Part shown: positions 49,959 through 58,360 of the stretch, in pieces
How the letters are laid out: the number at the start of each line of letters is the position of its first letter
How positions within the stretch are numbered: the first letter of the stretch is position 1
Assembly (NCBI RefSeq): GCF_000243155.2
Contig: NC_018017.1
Coordinates: forward strand, 310,001 to 374,000
DNA: 64,000 nucleotides
Direction: 5' to 3'
Source: Desulfitobacterium dehalogenans ATCC 51507
GTDB lineage: Bacteria; Bacillota; Desulfitobacteriia; Desulfitobacteriales; Desulfitobacteriaceae
Notes under the pieces: model-generated
Database searches by the model: none
Told to the model about the DNA's origin: nothing
The model's input: only the letters and a program-made list of their open reading frames with translations
Made by a program: the position numbers and the translations under genes

Positions 49959-49995
49959 GAAGCTCTTGTATGATAAAACCATCACAAAGAGCTTC
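49959..49995 (+). promoter_or_regulatory. Hairpin between response regulator and lipoprotein genes
   Basis: GAAGCTCTTGT (from 49959) pairs with ACAAAGAGCTTC (to 49995) with one bulge. No T-run follows, so it may be an RNA processing or partial termination site rather than a full terminator. Confidence 0.4.
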
Positions 49996-50027
49996 TCAAG
50001 CTCGATATAGAAAAAGGAGCGATAAGG

Positions 50028-50981
50028 ATGGTATTAGGTAAAAAAAGTTGGCTTACAGGAGTGCTACTTGCTGCGATGGTAACAACAATGACAGGTTGCG
50101 GTCAAGAGAGTACGGCGCCAGAGGTACCCAAAACTCAGGAAACACAAAACGCAAGTGTTCAGCCGGAAAAAAAGAAATTTGATCTCGAATGGAGTATTCA
50201 ACCGAAGCTAGGGATTACCAAAGGGGATTACTATAAAATCGAAGAACATTTCCGTCAAGGACACCTGGGAACCCTAGAGGTGGTTAAAAATGATGATAAA
50301 ATAGTTCATGTCGAATTTAACGAAACGACGCGTCCAAATTACTACCATCGTATTTATCAAGATGTTCCCAAACGGATGTCTGAATATAACTTCACAATGG
50401 GAGAGCGCAAAGGAGCAGCCTGGATTCAAAGTGTAGTTATGGTGGAAAAGCAAATGATCGAGAAGCAAACCCTTACTGGAGAATTTGATATGGTTTCCGG
50501 TGCGTCCAACAGTATCAAGCAATCCATGCTTCCACTGGCAGAGCAGCTGAAAGGTTCTTTGAATGCACCATCGAATCAAAAGTATTACAGCATTGCTGAA
50601 AAACTTGAAGGTGGACTCACAGGTCTTCTCAAAATAGTTGTCGAAGATAAAAAGATCATTTCTGTAAAGTATGATGAAATCTTTGCAGACACTCCAGAAG
50701 AAATCGACAACACAAACTTGAAAAAGTTTTACAGACAATCCAAATATGACAGTGTAGAATATGAAGAGCCTTCCCGTATTGGATTTAATGTTCAAATGGA
50801 TGCTTTAAACGAACAAGTCGTCAAAACACAAAACCTCTTGGATCTATCCGAGCTTCCAGCCATTGGTGATACCGGTAATTATGCAGAAAGTGGTTATACC
50901 ACACGCAACACCGCATGGGATAATTATCTAAGAATGGCTCAGCAACTGCTCAATGAAATGAAAAAAGACGGCAATTTCTAA
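50028..50981 (+). CDS. Lipoprotein with two FMN-bind-like domains (PplA-like)
   Basis: A 317-residue surface lipoprotein. The signal ends M-T-G-C24. A first FMN-bind-like domain (about 65-175) ends with D154-M-V-S157-G-A-S160-N-S, matching the covalent flavinylation motif D-x-x-S/T-G-A-T/S-x-S with Ser in place of Thr. A second, related domain (about 185-305) has lost the motif. Paired FMN-bind domains on a lipoprotein recall PplA of Listeria, which carries electrons outside the cell. It lies after a two-component pair and has its own RBS (AAAGGAGCG) and terminator. Whether Ser160 can be flavinylated here is open. Confidence 0.7.
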   Translation: MVLGKKSWLTGVLLAAMVTTMTGCGQESTAPEVPKTQETQNASVQPEKKKFDLEWSIQPKLGITKGDYYKIEEHFRQGHLGTLEVVKNDDKIVHVEFNETTRPNYYHRIYQDVPKRMSEYNFTMGERKGAAWIQSVVMVEKQMIEKQTLTGEFDMVSGASNSIKQSMLPLAEQLKGSLNAPSNQKYYSIAEKLEGGLTGLLKIVVEDKKIISVKYDEIFADTPEEIDNTNLKKFYRQSKYDSVEYEEPSRIGFNVQMDALNEQVVKTQNLLDLSELPAIGDTGNYAESGYTTRNTAWDNYLRMAQQLLNEMKKDGNF

Positions 50982-51033
50982 TCAGGTTGAGTTGTTCGTC
51001 TTTAATGAGCTTACACATTAAATAAAGTCATGT

Positions 51034-51067
51034 AAAAACAGTAGATCATCGCGATCTACTGTTTTTT
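51034..51067 (+). terminator. Intrinsic terminator after the flavin lipoprotein gene
   Basis: AAAAACAGTAGATC pairs with GATCTACTGTTTTT (51034-51065), followed by more T. Confidence 0.9.
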
Positions 51068-51113
51068 TATAATCAAGCTTAATCAACACCCGATATAAGG
51101 ATAAAAAAAGTCG

Positions 51114-51213
51114 AATCTGGCAGCAGCTGGTATCCCCTTCGGAGCCGTAGCGCAGTATGGTGCCCATGGCGGTATCCCCGTCAACCAAGGGGACCGTCAA
51201 CGGTCTAAATCAC
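51114..51213 (-). pseudogene. Collapsed relic of an nrdD locus
   Basis: Bases 51134-51184 match 46164-46214 of nrdD at 50 of 51 positions (coding D-G-D-T-A-M-G-T-x-L-R-Y-G-S-E-G). Just left of this, TCTGGCAGCAG matches nrdD at 46047-46057 (C-C-Q-I), and just right a 30-base motif matches 47035-47064 upstream of nrdD. The three blocks keep the order and orientation of the intact locus, with the intervening parts deleted. No ORF function remains. It overlaps the carB stop region. Confidence 0.8.
51184..51213 (+). repeat. 30-bp repeat, copy 2
   Basis: ACCAAGGGGACCGTCAACGG continuing to TCTAAATCAC; 26 of 30 identical to 47035-47064. In this copy GACCGT-CA-ACGGTC is a perfect palindrome. It ends inside the carB stop codon. 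Confidence 0.6.
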
Positions 51214-54200
51214 ACGATCTCACCATGATATTCCTGCAAGGACCTAACCACGGTCTTATTGGCGGCGGCTTCCTGAGACGCGGCGATTCCCTTGGCACTG
51301 GCTAGAGCGGCAGGGGTGGTAGTGATATAGGGGATTTTATATTTGATAGCGGTTTTGCGGATATAGGAATCATCCTTCACACTGAGTTTTCCAATCGGTG
51401 TATTGATCATCAATTGGATCTCGCCGTTCATGATGCCATCGGGGATGTTGGGACGGCCTTCCTCTATTTTGTGGATGAATTCGGCTTCGATTCCATGATC
51501 CTTGAGGAATTTTTGGGTCCCCTGGGTGGCTTTAATCTTAAAGCCCAGTTTGAGGAATTCCTTGGCGGTCTCGACCACCACTGAAGAGCGGTCCTGTTCT
51601 GCGATGCTCATGAGTACGGTTCCGCTGAAGGGTAAGGGGGAGTGAGTCGCTTCCTGGGCTTTGAAATAGGCCAGCCCGAAGGTATCGGCCATGCCCAGGA
51701 CCTCTCCTGTGGAACGCATTTCCGGACCGAGAACGGGATCCACTTCAGGGAATTTGTCAAAGGGGAAGACCGCTTCCTTGACACCGTAATGGGCGATCTG
51801 AGCGGGTTTGAAGTTTACTGCCATATCGGTCTTTTGCCCGGTATAGTCGGCCAGGATCAATTCTGTGGCAAGCCGTGCCATAGGGATATTGCAGACCTTG
51901 GAGACTAAAGGTACGGTACGGGAAGCCCTGGGATTGGCTTCCAGGACGTAGACCTTATCCCCGGCAATGGCGTATTGGATATTCATGAGTCCTACGACAT
52001 GGAGTTCCTGAGCAATCCGCTGGGTATAATCGATGATGGTATTTAGGTGGTGGTCGGCAATGGTCAGAGGAGGTATGACGCAGGCACTGTCTCCGGAGTG
52101 GATCCCCGCCAGCTCGATATGTTCCATAACGGCGGGGACGAAAGCATGGGCACCGTCTGAGATGGCATCCGCTTCCGCTTCGATGGCGTTTTCCAGGAAT
52201 TTATCGATAAGGATGGGGCGTTCCGGGGTAATGTCCACGGCGGCCGCCACATACTCTTTCAGTTGCTCTTCATCAAAGACAATTTCCATGCCCCGGCCCC
52301 CCAAGACATAGGAAGGACGAACCATGACGGGATAACCGATGTTCTCCGCCACTGCTAAAGCTTCCTCCAGGGTACTGGCCATACCTGCCTGGGGCATGGG
52401 AATATTCAGCTTCTCCATCATTTTGCGGAATTGATCCCGGTCCTCGGCCTGGTCGATGACTTCCGGTACGGTACCGAGAATTCTTACTCCAGCCTCCTGA
52501 AGTTGGGCGGCGATATTCAGAGGCGTTTGGCCTCCGAATTGGACGATGGCACCGATGGGGCGTTCCTTTTCATAGATGCTTAAGACATCTTCCACGGTCA
52601 GAGGCTCGAAATACAATTTATCTGACGTGTCATAATCTGTGGACACGGTCTCGGGGTTGCAATTAATCATGATGGTCTCATAGCCCAGGTCTTTTAAAGC
52701 GAAAGCGGCATGAACGCAGCAGTAGTCAAATTCGATGCCTTGGCCGATGCGGTTGGGTCCGCCGCCCAGGATGAGGACCTTTTCCTTGTGGCTGGTGGTG
52801 ACCTTGTCCGGCGCATTATAGGTGGAGTAATAATAGGAGGCGTTTTCCACTCCGCTTACGGGTACGGCATCCCAGGCTTGGGTCAACCCCAGTCCGAGAC
52901 GCTGTCGGCGGACTTCCGCTTCGGAGACGGCTAAGAGTTTCGCCAGATAGCGGTCGGCAAAACCGTCTTTTTTGGCTTGAATCAGGAGTTCGGCGGGGAA
53001 CTCCTTGCCCTGGTAAGTAAGAAGCCTTTCTTCCAGGTCCACCAGTTCCTTCATCTGCTCAATGAACCAGGTCTTGACATGGGTGATGGCGGTCAGTTCC
53101 ACCGGGTCAGCCCCCTTGCGCAGGGCTTCGTACATCATAAAATGCCGTTCACTGGTAGGGGTCTTAAGCAGCTCCAAAAGTTCGGGGAGAGTCTTGTCGT
53201 TAAAGTCCTTGGCAAAGCCCAGGCCGTAACGGCCTATTTCCAGGGAACGAATGGCTTTTTGGAAGGCTTCCTTGTAATTTTTGCCGATGCTCATGACCTC
53301 ACCTACGGCCCGCATTTGAGTGCCCAGTTTGTCATCCACACCCTTGAACTTTTCGAAGGCCCAGCGGGCGAATTTGATTACGACGTAGTCACCCCAGGGA
53401 GTATATTTATCCAGGGTTCCTTCCCGCCAGTAAGGGATTTCATCCAGGGTCAGACCGGCAGCCAGCAAGGAAGAGATCAGGGCGATGGGGAACCCTGTGG
53501 CTTTGGAAGCCAGGGCGGAGGAGCGGGAAGTACGAGGATTAATCTCGATGATAACCACCCGGTCGGTTTTGGGATCGTAGGCGAATTGAACATTGGTCCC
53601 ACCAATGACTTCGATGGCTTCCACGATGGAGTAGGCGTATTTCTGGAGCCTTCCCTGGAGTTCCTGAGAGATGGTTAGCATGGGAGCGCTGCAGAAGGAA
53701 TCCCCGGTATGGACCCCAATGGCATCGATGTTTTCAATGAAGCACACGGTGATCATTTGATTTTTGGAATCCCGGACCACTTCCAGCTCCAGCTCTTCCC
53801 AGCCCAGGACGGATTCCTCCACCAGAACCTGCCCGATCATGCTGGCAGAGATACCCCGATTTACGATAGTTCTCAATTCTTCCACATTGTAGACCAGGCC
53901 GCCTCCAGTGCCGCCCAGGGTGTAGGCGGGACGAATCACCACGGGATAGCCCAGTTCTTGAGCGATTTTCTCTGCTTCTTCCACACTGTAAGCGGGACTG
54001 CTTTTGGGCATATCGATACCCAGGCGTTCCATGGTTTCCTTAAAGGCGATCCGGTCTTCACCGCGCTCGATGGCATCCAGCTGTACCCCGATGACTTTCA
54101 CTCCATAGTGATCAAGAATCCCTGCTTTGGCCAGTTCAGAACTCAGGTTAAGCCCTGATTGGCCTCCCAAGTTGGGCAAGAGGGCATCGGGCCGTTCCTT

Positions 54201-54437
54201 CTCGATGATCTCGGTGATTCTCCGGACATTGAGGGGCTCGATGTATGTGGCATCGGCGGTACTAGGGTCTGTCATAATGGTGGCCGGATTGGAATTCACC
54301 AACACCACTTCATAACCTAGATTTTTAAGGGCTTTACAAGCCTGCGTCCCTGAATAGTCAAATTCGGCGGCCTGCCCGATGACGATGGGGCCGGACCCGA
54401 TAATCATTATCTTTTTAATATCTTCTCTTTTAGGCAT
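51210..54437 (-). CDS. carB: Carbamoyl-phosphate synthase large subunit
   Basis: A 1075-residue cytosolic enzyme that makes carbamoyl phosphate for pyrimidines and arginine. Two homologous ATP-grasp halves are visible, each beginning with a G-S-G/G-G-P-x-x-I-G-Q-x-x-E-F-D-Y motif (about residues 13-28 and 558-574). A C-terminal MGS-like allosteric domain begins near 935. AAGGAGGGG precedes the ATG. carA is not adjacent on either side, and there is no pyr or arg gene in the window, so the small subunit must be encoded elsewhere. No attenuator or PyrR site is recognisable in the short leader. Confidence 0.95.
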   Translation of the reverse strand: MPKREDIKKIMIIGSGPIVIGQAAEFDYSGTQACKALKNLGYEVVLVNSNPATIMTDPSTADATYIEPLNVRRITEIIEKERPDALLPNLGGQSGLNLSSELAKAGILDHYGVKVIGVQLDAIERGEDRIAFKETMERLGIDMPKSSPAYSVEEAEKIAQELGYPVVIRPAYTLGGTGGGLVYNVEELRTIVNRGISASMIGQVLVEESVLGWEELELEVVRDSKNQMITVCFIENIDAIGVHTGDSFCSAPMLTISQELQGRLQKYAYSIVEAIEVIGGTNVQFAYDPKTDRVVIIEINPRTSRSSALASKATGFPIALISSLLAAGLTLDEIPYWREGTLDKYTPWGDYVVIKFARWAFEKFKGVDDKLGTQMRAVGEVMSIGKNYKEAFQKAIRSLEIGRYGLGFAKDFNDKTLPELLELLKTPTSERHFMMYEALRKGADPVELTAITHVKTWFIEQMKELVDLEERLLTYQGKEFPAELLIQAKKDGFADRYLAKLLAVSEAEVRRQRLGLGLTQAWDAVPVSGVENASYYYSTYNAPDKVTTSHKEKVLILGGGPNRIGQGIEFDYCCVHAAFALKDLGYETIMINCNPETVSTDYDTSDKLYFEPLTVEDVLSIYEKERPIGAIVQFGGQTPLNIAAQLQEAGVRILGTVPEVIDQAEDRDQFRKMMEKLNIPMPQAGMASTLEEALAVAENIGYPVMVRPSYVLGGRGMEIVFDEEQLKEYVAAAVDITPERPILIDKFLENAIEAEADAISDGAHAFVPAVMEHIELAGIHSGDSACVIPPLTIADHHLNTIIDYTQRIAQELHVVGLMNIQYAIAGDKVYVLEANPRASRTVPLVSKVCNIPMARLATELILADYTGQKTDMAVNFKPAQIAHYGVKEAVFPFDKFPEVDPVLGPEMRSTGEVLGMADTFGLAYFKAQEATHSPLPFSGTVLMSIAEQDRSSVVVETAKEFLKLGFKIKATQGTQKFLKDHGIEAEFIHKIEEGRPNIPDGIMNGEIQLMINTPIGKLSVKDDSYIRKTAIKYKIPYITTTPAALASAKGIAASQEAAANKTVVRSLQEYHGEIV

Positions 54438-54560
54438 TGGATAACCCCTCCTTACTTTGTGTTGAAAATGGTACGCACAAGAGCTTTATATAATTATACA
54501 TTACCATGCATAAATATAACATCCATAAAATGAAAAATAGCGTATTTTTTTAGAAAGAGA

Positions 54561-54585
54561 AAAGAGACCTTCGGGGGGTCTCTTT
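54561..54585 (-). terminator. Intrinsic terminator between TSUP and carB genes
   Basis: AAAGAGACC (54561-54569) pairs with GGTCTCTTT (54577-54585). On the reverse strand a pyrimidine-rich stretch follows. Confidence 0.7.
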
Positions 54586-54590
54586 GACAT

Positions 54591-55310
54591 TTACGGGACT
54601 ATCATTGTCGTCAAAAGTAAGTAGATACTGGTAAAAAGTAATAAAAGATAAATAATCTTTTGCAGATGTTGTTGATTAAGACGGACAAAGACAAATTGTC
54701 CAAGAATAATGCCCAGCAACATGAAAGGAATAGAAATCAGTGTGGCCTCCCAGACTATGGGAGTACTGCCATAAAGGAAGAGTTGCAGTAGAATACTGAT
54801 CAGATTAATAAACACAAAATAAGCGACGGTTGTACTGCGTATGGTAGCTTTATCAAGGTTCGTTCCTGCATAATAGATCATCAGGGGAGGACCGGGCATG
54901 CCGATGCTTGTGGTGAGAAATCCAGAACACACCCCTACCAGGAGTTCCTTCCTGTCACTTTCTTTTATGCGAACTTTTGTGGCCAATAAGCATGTCGAGA
55001 CCATCAATAACACACTAATGAATACTTTTAATGGCCGGGCATCCATAGTGAAGATGAGGAGTCCAGGCAGAGTACCTAATAAGCTGCCAAGGATTAATCG
55101 TTTCAGAGTCCTGACATTAACAGTATGGCGGATTTTATAAATCATCATGAGGGAGATGATAAGCGCAAGTATAATATTTAATTGGATAGCATCACGGGGG
55201 TCAAACAAGAGGAGGAGAAAGGGAATGGACATGATGGCAAAACCGAATCCAGTGGTGGCTTGTATGGTTGAGGCCGTGAGTATAATTAGTATAAGAGCAT
55301 AGGTGTTCAT
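54591..55310 (-). CDS. TSUP (TauE/SafE) family membrane transporter
   Basis: A 239-residue carrier with about seven or eight helices. Two related halves begin T-x-x-T-G-F-G-F-A-I-M at about 18-28 and G-F-L-T-T-S-I-G-M-P-G-P-P at about 129-141, the family signature loops. TSUP proteins move sulfite, sulfoacetate or other organosulfur anions, usually outward. It lies downstream of the BMC operon but is separated by a hairpin (55397-55440), with its own AAAGGAGG. A link to the BMC substrate is possible but not shown. Confidence 0.85.
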   Translation of the reverse strand: MNTYALILIILTASTIQATTGFGFAIMSIPFLLLLFDPRDAIQLNIILALIISLMMIYKIRHTVNVRTLKRLILGSLLGTLPGLLIFTMDARPLKVFISVLLMVSTCLLATKVRIKESDRKELLVGVCSGFLTTSIGMPGPPLMIYYAGTNLDKATIRSTTVAYFVFINLISILLQLFLYGSTPIVWEATLISIPFMLLGIILGQFVFVRLNQQHLQKIIYLLLLFTSIYLLLTTMIVP

Positions 55311-55396
55311 GACTTATCCTCCTTTGTTAGCCTACAAATTTCCCACTAGCCCATAATTTAAGAGACAAGGAAAACAGAAAAATATAAAAGATTACC

Positions 55397-55440
55397 AAAA
55401 GGAGACGTGTGGGAACTTTGGTTTCCATACGTCTCCTTCC
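55397..55440. terminator. Terminator at the end of the BMC operon
   Basis: GGAGACGT and TGG-AAC pair with GTT-CCA and ACGTCTCC across 55401-55436, with A/T tracts on both sides; active for the leftward BMC transcript. Confidence 0.8.
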
Positions 55441-55474
55441 TTTTAAAGATATAAAAAATTTAGGATAGTAGAAT

Positions 55475-56143
55475 TTATAGGAATGACTTCTGAGTGTTGG
55501 AGTGCGTTTGATGTATTTCTACATAATCCTGATTGTGCAGGCTGGCTGCGTTAGCTTCGTCAATATCGATATGCATTTCCAATCTATAGTGTTCGCTGAC
55601 ACGAATTAAGGTTTCGTTAAATACTAATCCTCGTGGACCGGCAGCGGTGACACTGATCCGCTCTTTATCCTTTACTCCGAAACGTTCTGCATCTGTAGTA
55701 TGCATATGGATATGACGAGCGGCAACGATGACGCCTTCTTGTAAAGTGAGGCAGCCTAAAGGGCCTACGAGAGTAATACTGGCTGAGTTTGCTAAATCGC
55801 CGGAGTCTCTGACGGGAGGGCTGATACCGAGTTTAATCCCGTCAGAAACGGAGATTTCTACTTGGGTGTGGGTGCGGGAGGGTCCCAAAATGCGGACATT
55901 TTCAATGACTCCCTTCACCCCCACGAGGGTCACTTTTTCCTCACAGGCATATTGCTTAGGCTGAGACAAAACTTTTTTGATCTTAAAGGTATGATGCTCT
56001 CCGAAGAGGATTTTGATATCCCTTTGAGATAAATGAACATGGCGGTTGGATATGGCTACAGGGATCTTGTTGTTCTCAGATCTATGACAGATTTGTTTAA
56101 TAGCTGCTTCAGTAATCATCGCAATAAGCTGGCTATTCTCCAT
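55475..56143 (-). CDS. pduL: PduL-type phosphotransacylase (BMC core enzyme)
   Basis: A 222-residue enzyme converting acyl-CoA plus phosphate to acyl-phosphate plus CoA, recycling CoA inside the compartment. Two PduL repeats carry the zinc ligands: S-N-R-H-V-H-L-S near 32-39 and A-R-H-I-H-M near 146-151, plus C-E-E-K-V-T-L-V-G. The first 18 residues (M-E-N-S-Q-L-I-A-M-I-T-E-A-A-I-K-Q-I) form an amphipathic helix of encapsulation-peptide type. The ATG at 56143 is preferred over a GTG nine bases earlier. It follows the aldehyde dehydrogenase gene directly and is last in the operon. Confidence 0.9.
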   Translation of the reverse strand: MENSQLIAMITEAAIKQICHRSENNKIPVAISNRHVHLSQRDIKILFGEHHTFKIKKVLSQPKQYACEEKVTLVGVKGVIENVRILGPSRTHTQVEISVSDGIKLGISPPVRDSGDLANSASITLVGPLGCLTLQEGVIVAARHIHMHTTDAERFGVKDKERISVTAAGPRGLVFNETLIRVSEHYRLEMHIDIDEANAASLHNQDYVEIHQTHSNTQKSFL

Positions 56144-56170
56144 GTGTTTCACCTGCTCTAACTCATAATA

Positions 56171-57658
56171 CTAACAGACCTTCAACTGCTGAAGAACCTG
56201 TTTGACGATATCTTCTATAGCGTCTGATTGTATGTTCAAGGAGTCCACCTTGGGCTGCTGTAAAAGTGAAGAAGCCGCAGTTGTAAAAGTTTGTGTTTTA
56301 GCGAAGGTTGCTTTCTTGATGCCGTAGGTTAAATGTTTAATATTAATTAAATGCTGAGGTCCCAAATTTTCCGAGATGCTGCTTCCACCCCATGTACCGC
56401 AGCCTAGGGTTAAGGATGGCATGAGGCCGGTGGTTTGACCGATGCCACCAAGTGCTGAGGGAGTATTGACGATAATCCGGAAAACAGGCTTTTGAAGAAA
56501 TTCGTGAATGATCGTTTCGTTAAGGGAATGAATCGCACAAGAATGGCCGATCCCGCCGAGCTTTAATAACTCAATACTTAGATTACAGGCTTCTTTCCAG
56601 TCATTAACCACGTAAAAGCCTAATACGGTGGTGAGTTTCTCGTGGGATAGAGGATAATCCCTGCCGTAACCATCCATAGGGGCAATGAGCAGTTTTGCAT
56701 CAGGGGGAATGCTGATGCCGGCTTTTTCAGCAATTACTGCGGGAAGTTGTCCCACTAAAGCATTGTTCATTCCACCAGCCGGGGTGATCACGACGCGACC
56801 GGCTTTTTTCACTTCTTCTGGAGATAGGAAATAGGCACCCAGCCTTTTTAGTTCGGCTATCACTTCATCTTGGATAGGCTGGTCCACAATAATCGACTGC
56901 TCTGAAGCACAGATCATTCCATTATCAAAGGTTTTGCTGACCATAATATCAGAGACGGCTTGCTTGACATCTGCAGTTCGCTCAATGAAGACAGGAACAT
57001 TACCCGATCCCACCCCAAAGGCTGGTTTACCGGCACTGTATGCCGATTTAACTAAGCCTGGTCCACCTGTCGCGATAATCGCGGCCACATCGCTGTGGTG
57101 CATCAGTTCATTGGTAGCTTGGAGGGAGGTTAGGCTGAGGCATGAACACACCCCGTCAGGAGCTCCGGCCCTGACGGCAGCCTCATTGATAAGCTCTGCA
57201 GTGGCACATCCGCATTGGACAGCAAAGGGATGGGGGGAGAAGACGATGGAATTAGCTCCCTTGATGGCGCAAAGGGCATTGTGAATGATGGTTGAGGTGG
57301 GATTGGTACGAGGTGTAACTCCTACTAATACACCCATAGGGGCGGCATAGCGAATGACTTTCGCGTAGGAATCTTCACTGATCGTGCCGATGGTTTTGAT
57401 ATGTTTTGTTGATTCATAGACCTCCCTCGAGGCAAAAAGATTTTTGGCTATTTTGTGCTCAACGATACCGTATTCAGTCTCCTTACAAGCCATCCGTGCC
57501 AATCTTTCAGCATTCGCTTCGATGGCTTCAACGATGGATACCAATATCTTATCAATTTGCTGCTCATTAAAATGGGCTAATTGGAGTTGGGCTTCTTTGG
57601 CCTTTTTGACGAGATGACGAGATTCTTGAATAGAAGCCAAATCAGTATCTAATACCAC
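56171..57658 (-). CDS. CoA-acylating aldehyde dehydrogenase, BMC-targeted
   Basis: A 495-residue enzyme that oxidises an aldehyde to acyl-CoA with NAD+. Catalytic Cys250 is in D-N-G-M-I-C-A-S-E-Q. The cofactor strand G-V-L-V-G-V-T-P-R-T-N-P-T and G-V-G-S-G-N-V-P match the EutE/PduP/SauS group. After a linker, the C-terminal I-Q-S-D-A-I-E-D-I-V-K-Q-V-L-Q-Q-L is an encapsulation peptide. Its sequence does not show which aldehyde is used; acetaldehyde, propionaldehyde and sulfoacetaldehyde are all seen in the group. It lies between the shell gene pair and pduL. Confidence 0.9.
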   Translation of the reverse strand: MVLDTDLASIQESRHLVKKAKEAQLQLAHFNEQQIDKILVSIVEAIEANAERLARMACKETEYGIVEHKIAKNLFASREVYESTKHIKTIGTISEDSYAKVIRYAAPMGVLVGVTPRTNPTSTIIHNALCAIKGANSIVFSPHPFAVQCGCATAELINEAAVRAGAPDGVCSCLSLTSLQATNELMHHSDVAAIIATGGPGLVKSAYSAGKPAFGVGSGNVPVFIERTADVKQAVSDIMVSKTFDNGMICASEQSIIVDQPIQDEVIAELKRLGAYFLSPEEVKKAGRVVITPAGGMNNALVGQLPAVIAEKAGISIPPDAKLLIAPMDGYGRDYPLSHEKLTTVLGFYVVNDWKEACNLSIELLKLGGIGHSCAIHSLNETIIHEFLQKPVFRIIVNTPSALGGIGQTTGLMPSLTLGCGTWGGSSISENLGPQHLINIKHLTYGIKKATFAKTQTFTTAASSLLQQPKVDSLNIQSDAIEDIVKQVLQQLKVC

Positions 57659-57712
57659 GATGAATCATCCTTTCCTAGTAGTGGGAGATTAATGCTATGG
57701 TGTTGGTCATCT

Positions 57713-58003
57713 TTACGCCTTTGCTGAATCATCGTGGGGAAGAATCATTTCGACTTCTGCGTGAGGTCTCGGAATAACATGAACGGATTTTAATTCACCT
57801 ATACGTTGTGCAGCAGCAGCACCGGCATCTGTAGCGGCTTTGACCGCTCCGACGTCTCCACGTACCATGACGGTAACGAGGCCGCCCCCGACGAGAACTT
57901 TACCAATTAAATGAACATTAGCCGCTTTTACCATAGCATCAGCCGCTTCAATCGATCCAACCAAACCTTTAGTTTCAACCATTCCTAATGCATCTTGTTG
58001 CAT
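57713..58003 (-). CDS. BMC-H hexameric shell protein (copy 1)
   Basis: A 96-residue single BMC domain forming the flat hexagonal facets. It begins [24 protein letters not shown]-style; the pore loop is V-L-V-G-G-G-L-V-T. It is nearly identical to copy 2 except for the C-terminal tail (H-D-D-S-A-K-A here), indicating a recent tandem duplication. AGGAGG ahead of the ATG. The changed tail may alter assembly. Confidence 0.95.
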   Translation of the reverse strand: MQQDALGMVETKGLVGSIEAADAMVKAANVHLIGKVLVGGGLVTVMVRGDVGAVKAATDAGAAAAQRIGELKSVHVIPRPHAEVEMILPHDDSAKA

Positions 58004-58032
58004 TACGTTCGCCTCCTAAATTTAAAATTTAA

Positions 58033-58311
58033 TTATTTTACTTTAGGTAAAATCATTTCAACATCGCTATGAGGTCTAGGAATAACATGAACAGAAATCA
58101 ATTCACCCACACGTTGTGCAGCGGCAGCACCGGCATCTGTAGCTGCTTTGACTGCACCGACATCTCCACGAACCATGACGGTAACGAGACCACCACCTAC
58201 GAGGACATCCCCGATTAAATGGACATTAGCGGCCTTTACCATGGCATCTGCCGCCTCGATGGAACCGATGAGACCTTTGGTTTCGATCATTCCTAAAGCT
58301 TCCTGTTGCAT
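58033..58311 (-). CDS. BMC-H hexameric shell protein (copy 2)
   Basis: A 92-residue PduA/EutM-type shell protein, highly similar to copy 1 over about 88 residues, with a shorter tail (L-P-K-V-K). Pore loop D-V-L-V-G-G-G-L-V. Small, neutral Gly residues at the pore suggest passage of a polar small molecule. The tandem pair lies between EutQ and the aldehyde dehydrogenase gene. Confidence 0.95.
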   Translation of the reverse strand: MQQEALGMIETKGLIGSIEAADAMVKAANVHLIGDVLVGGGLVTVMVRGDVGAVKAATDAGAAAAQRVGELISVHVIPRPHSDVEMILPKVK

Positions 58312-58360
58312 GATTAAATCCTCCTTTTAAAGGGTAATTTAGCAGATTAAAAAGGGTAAG

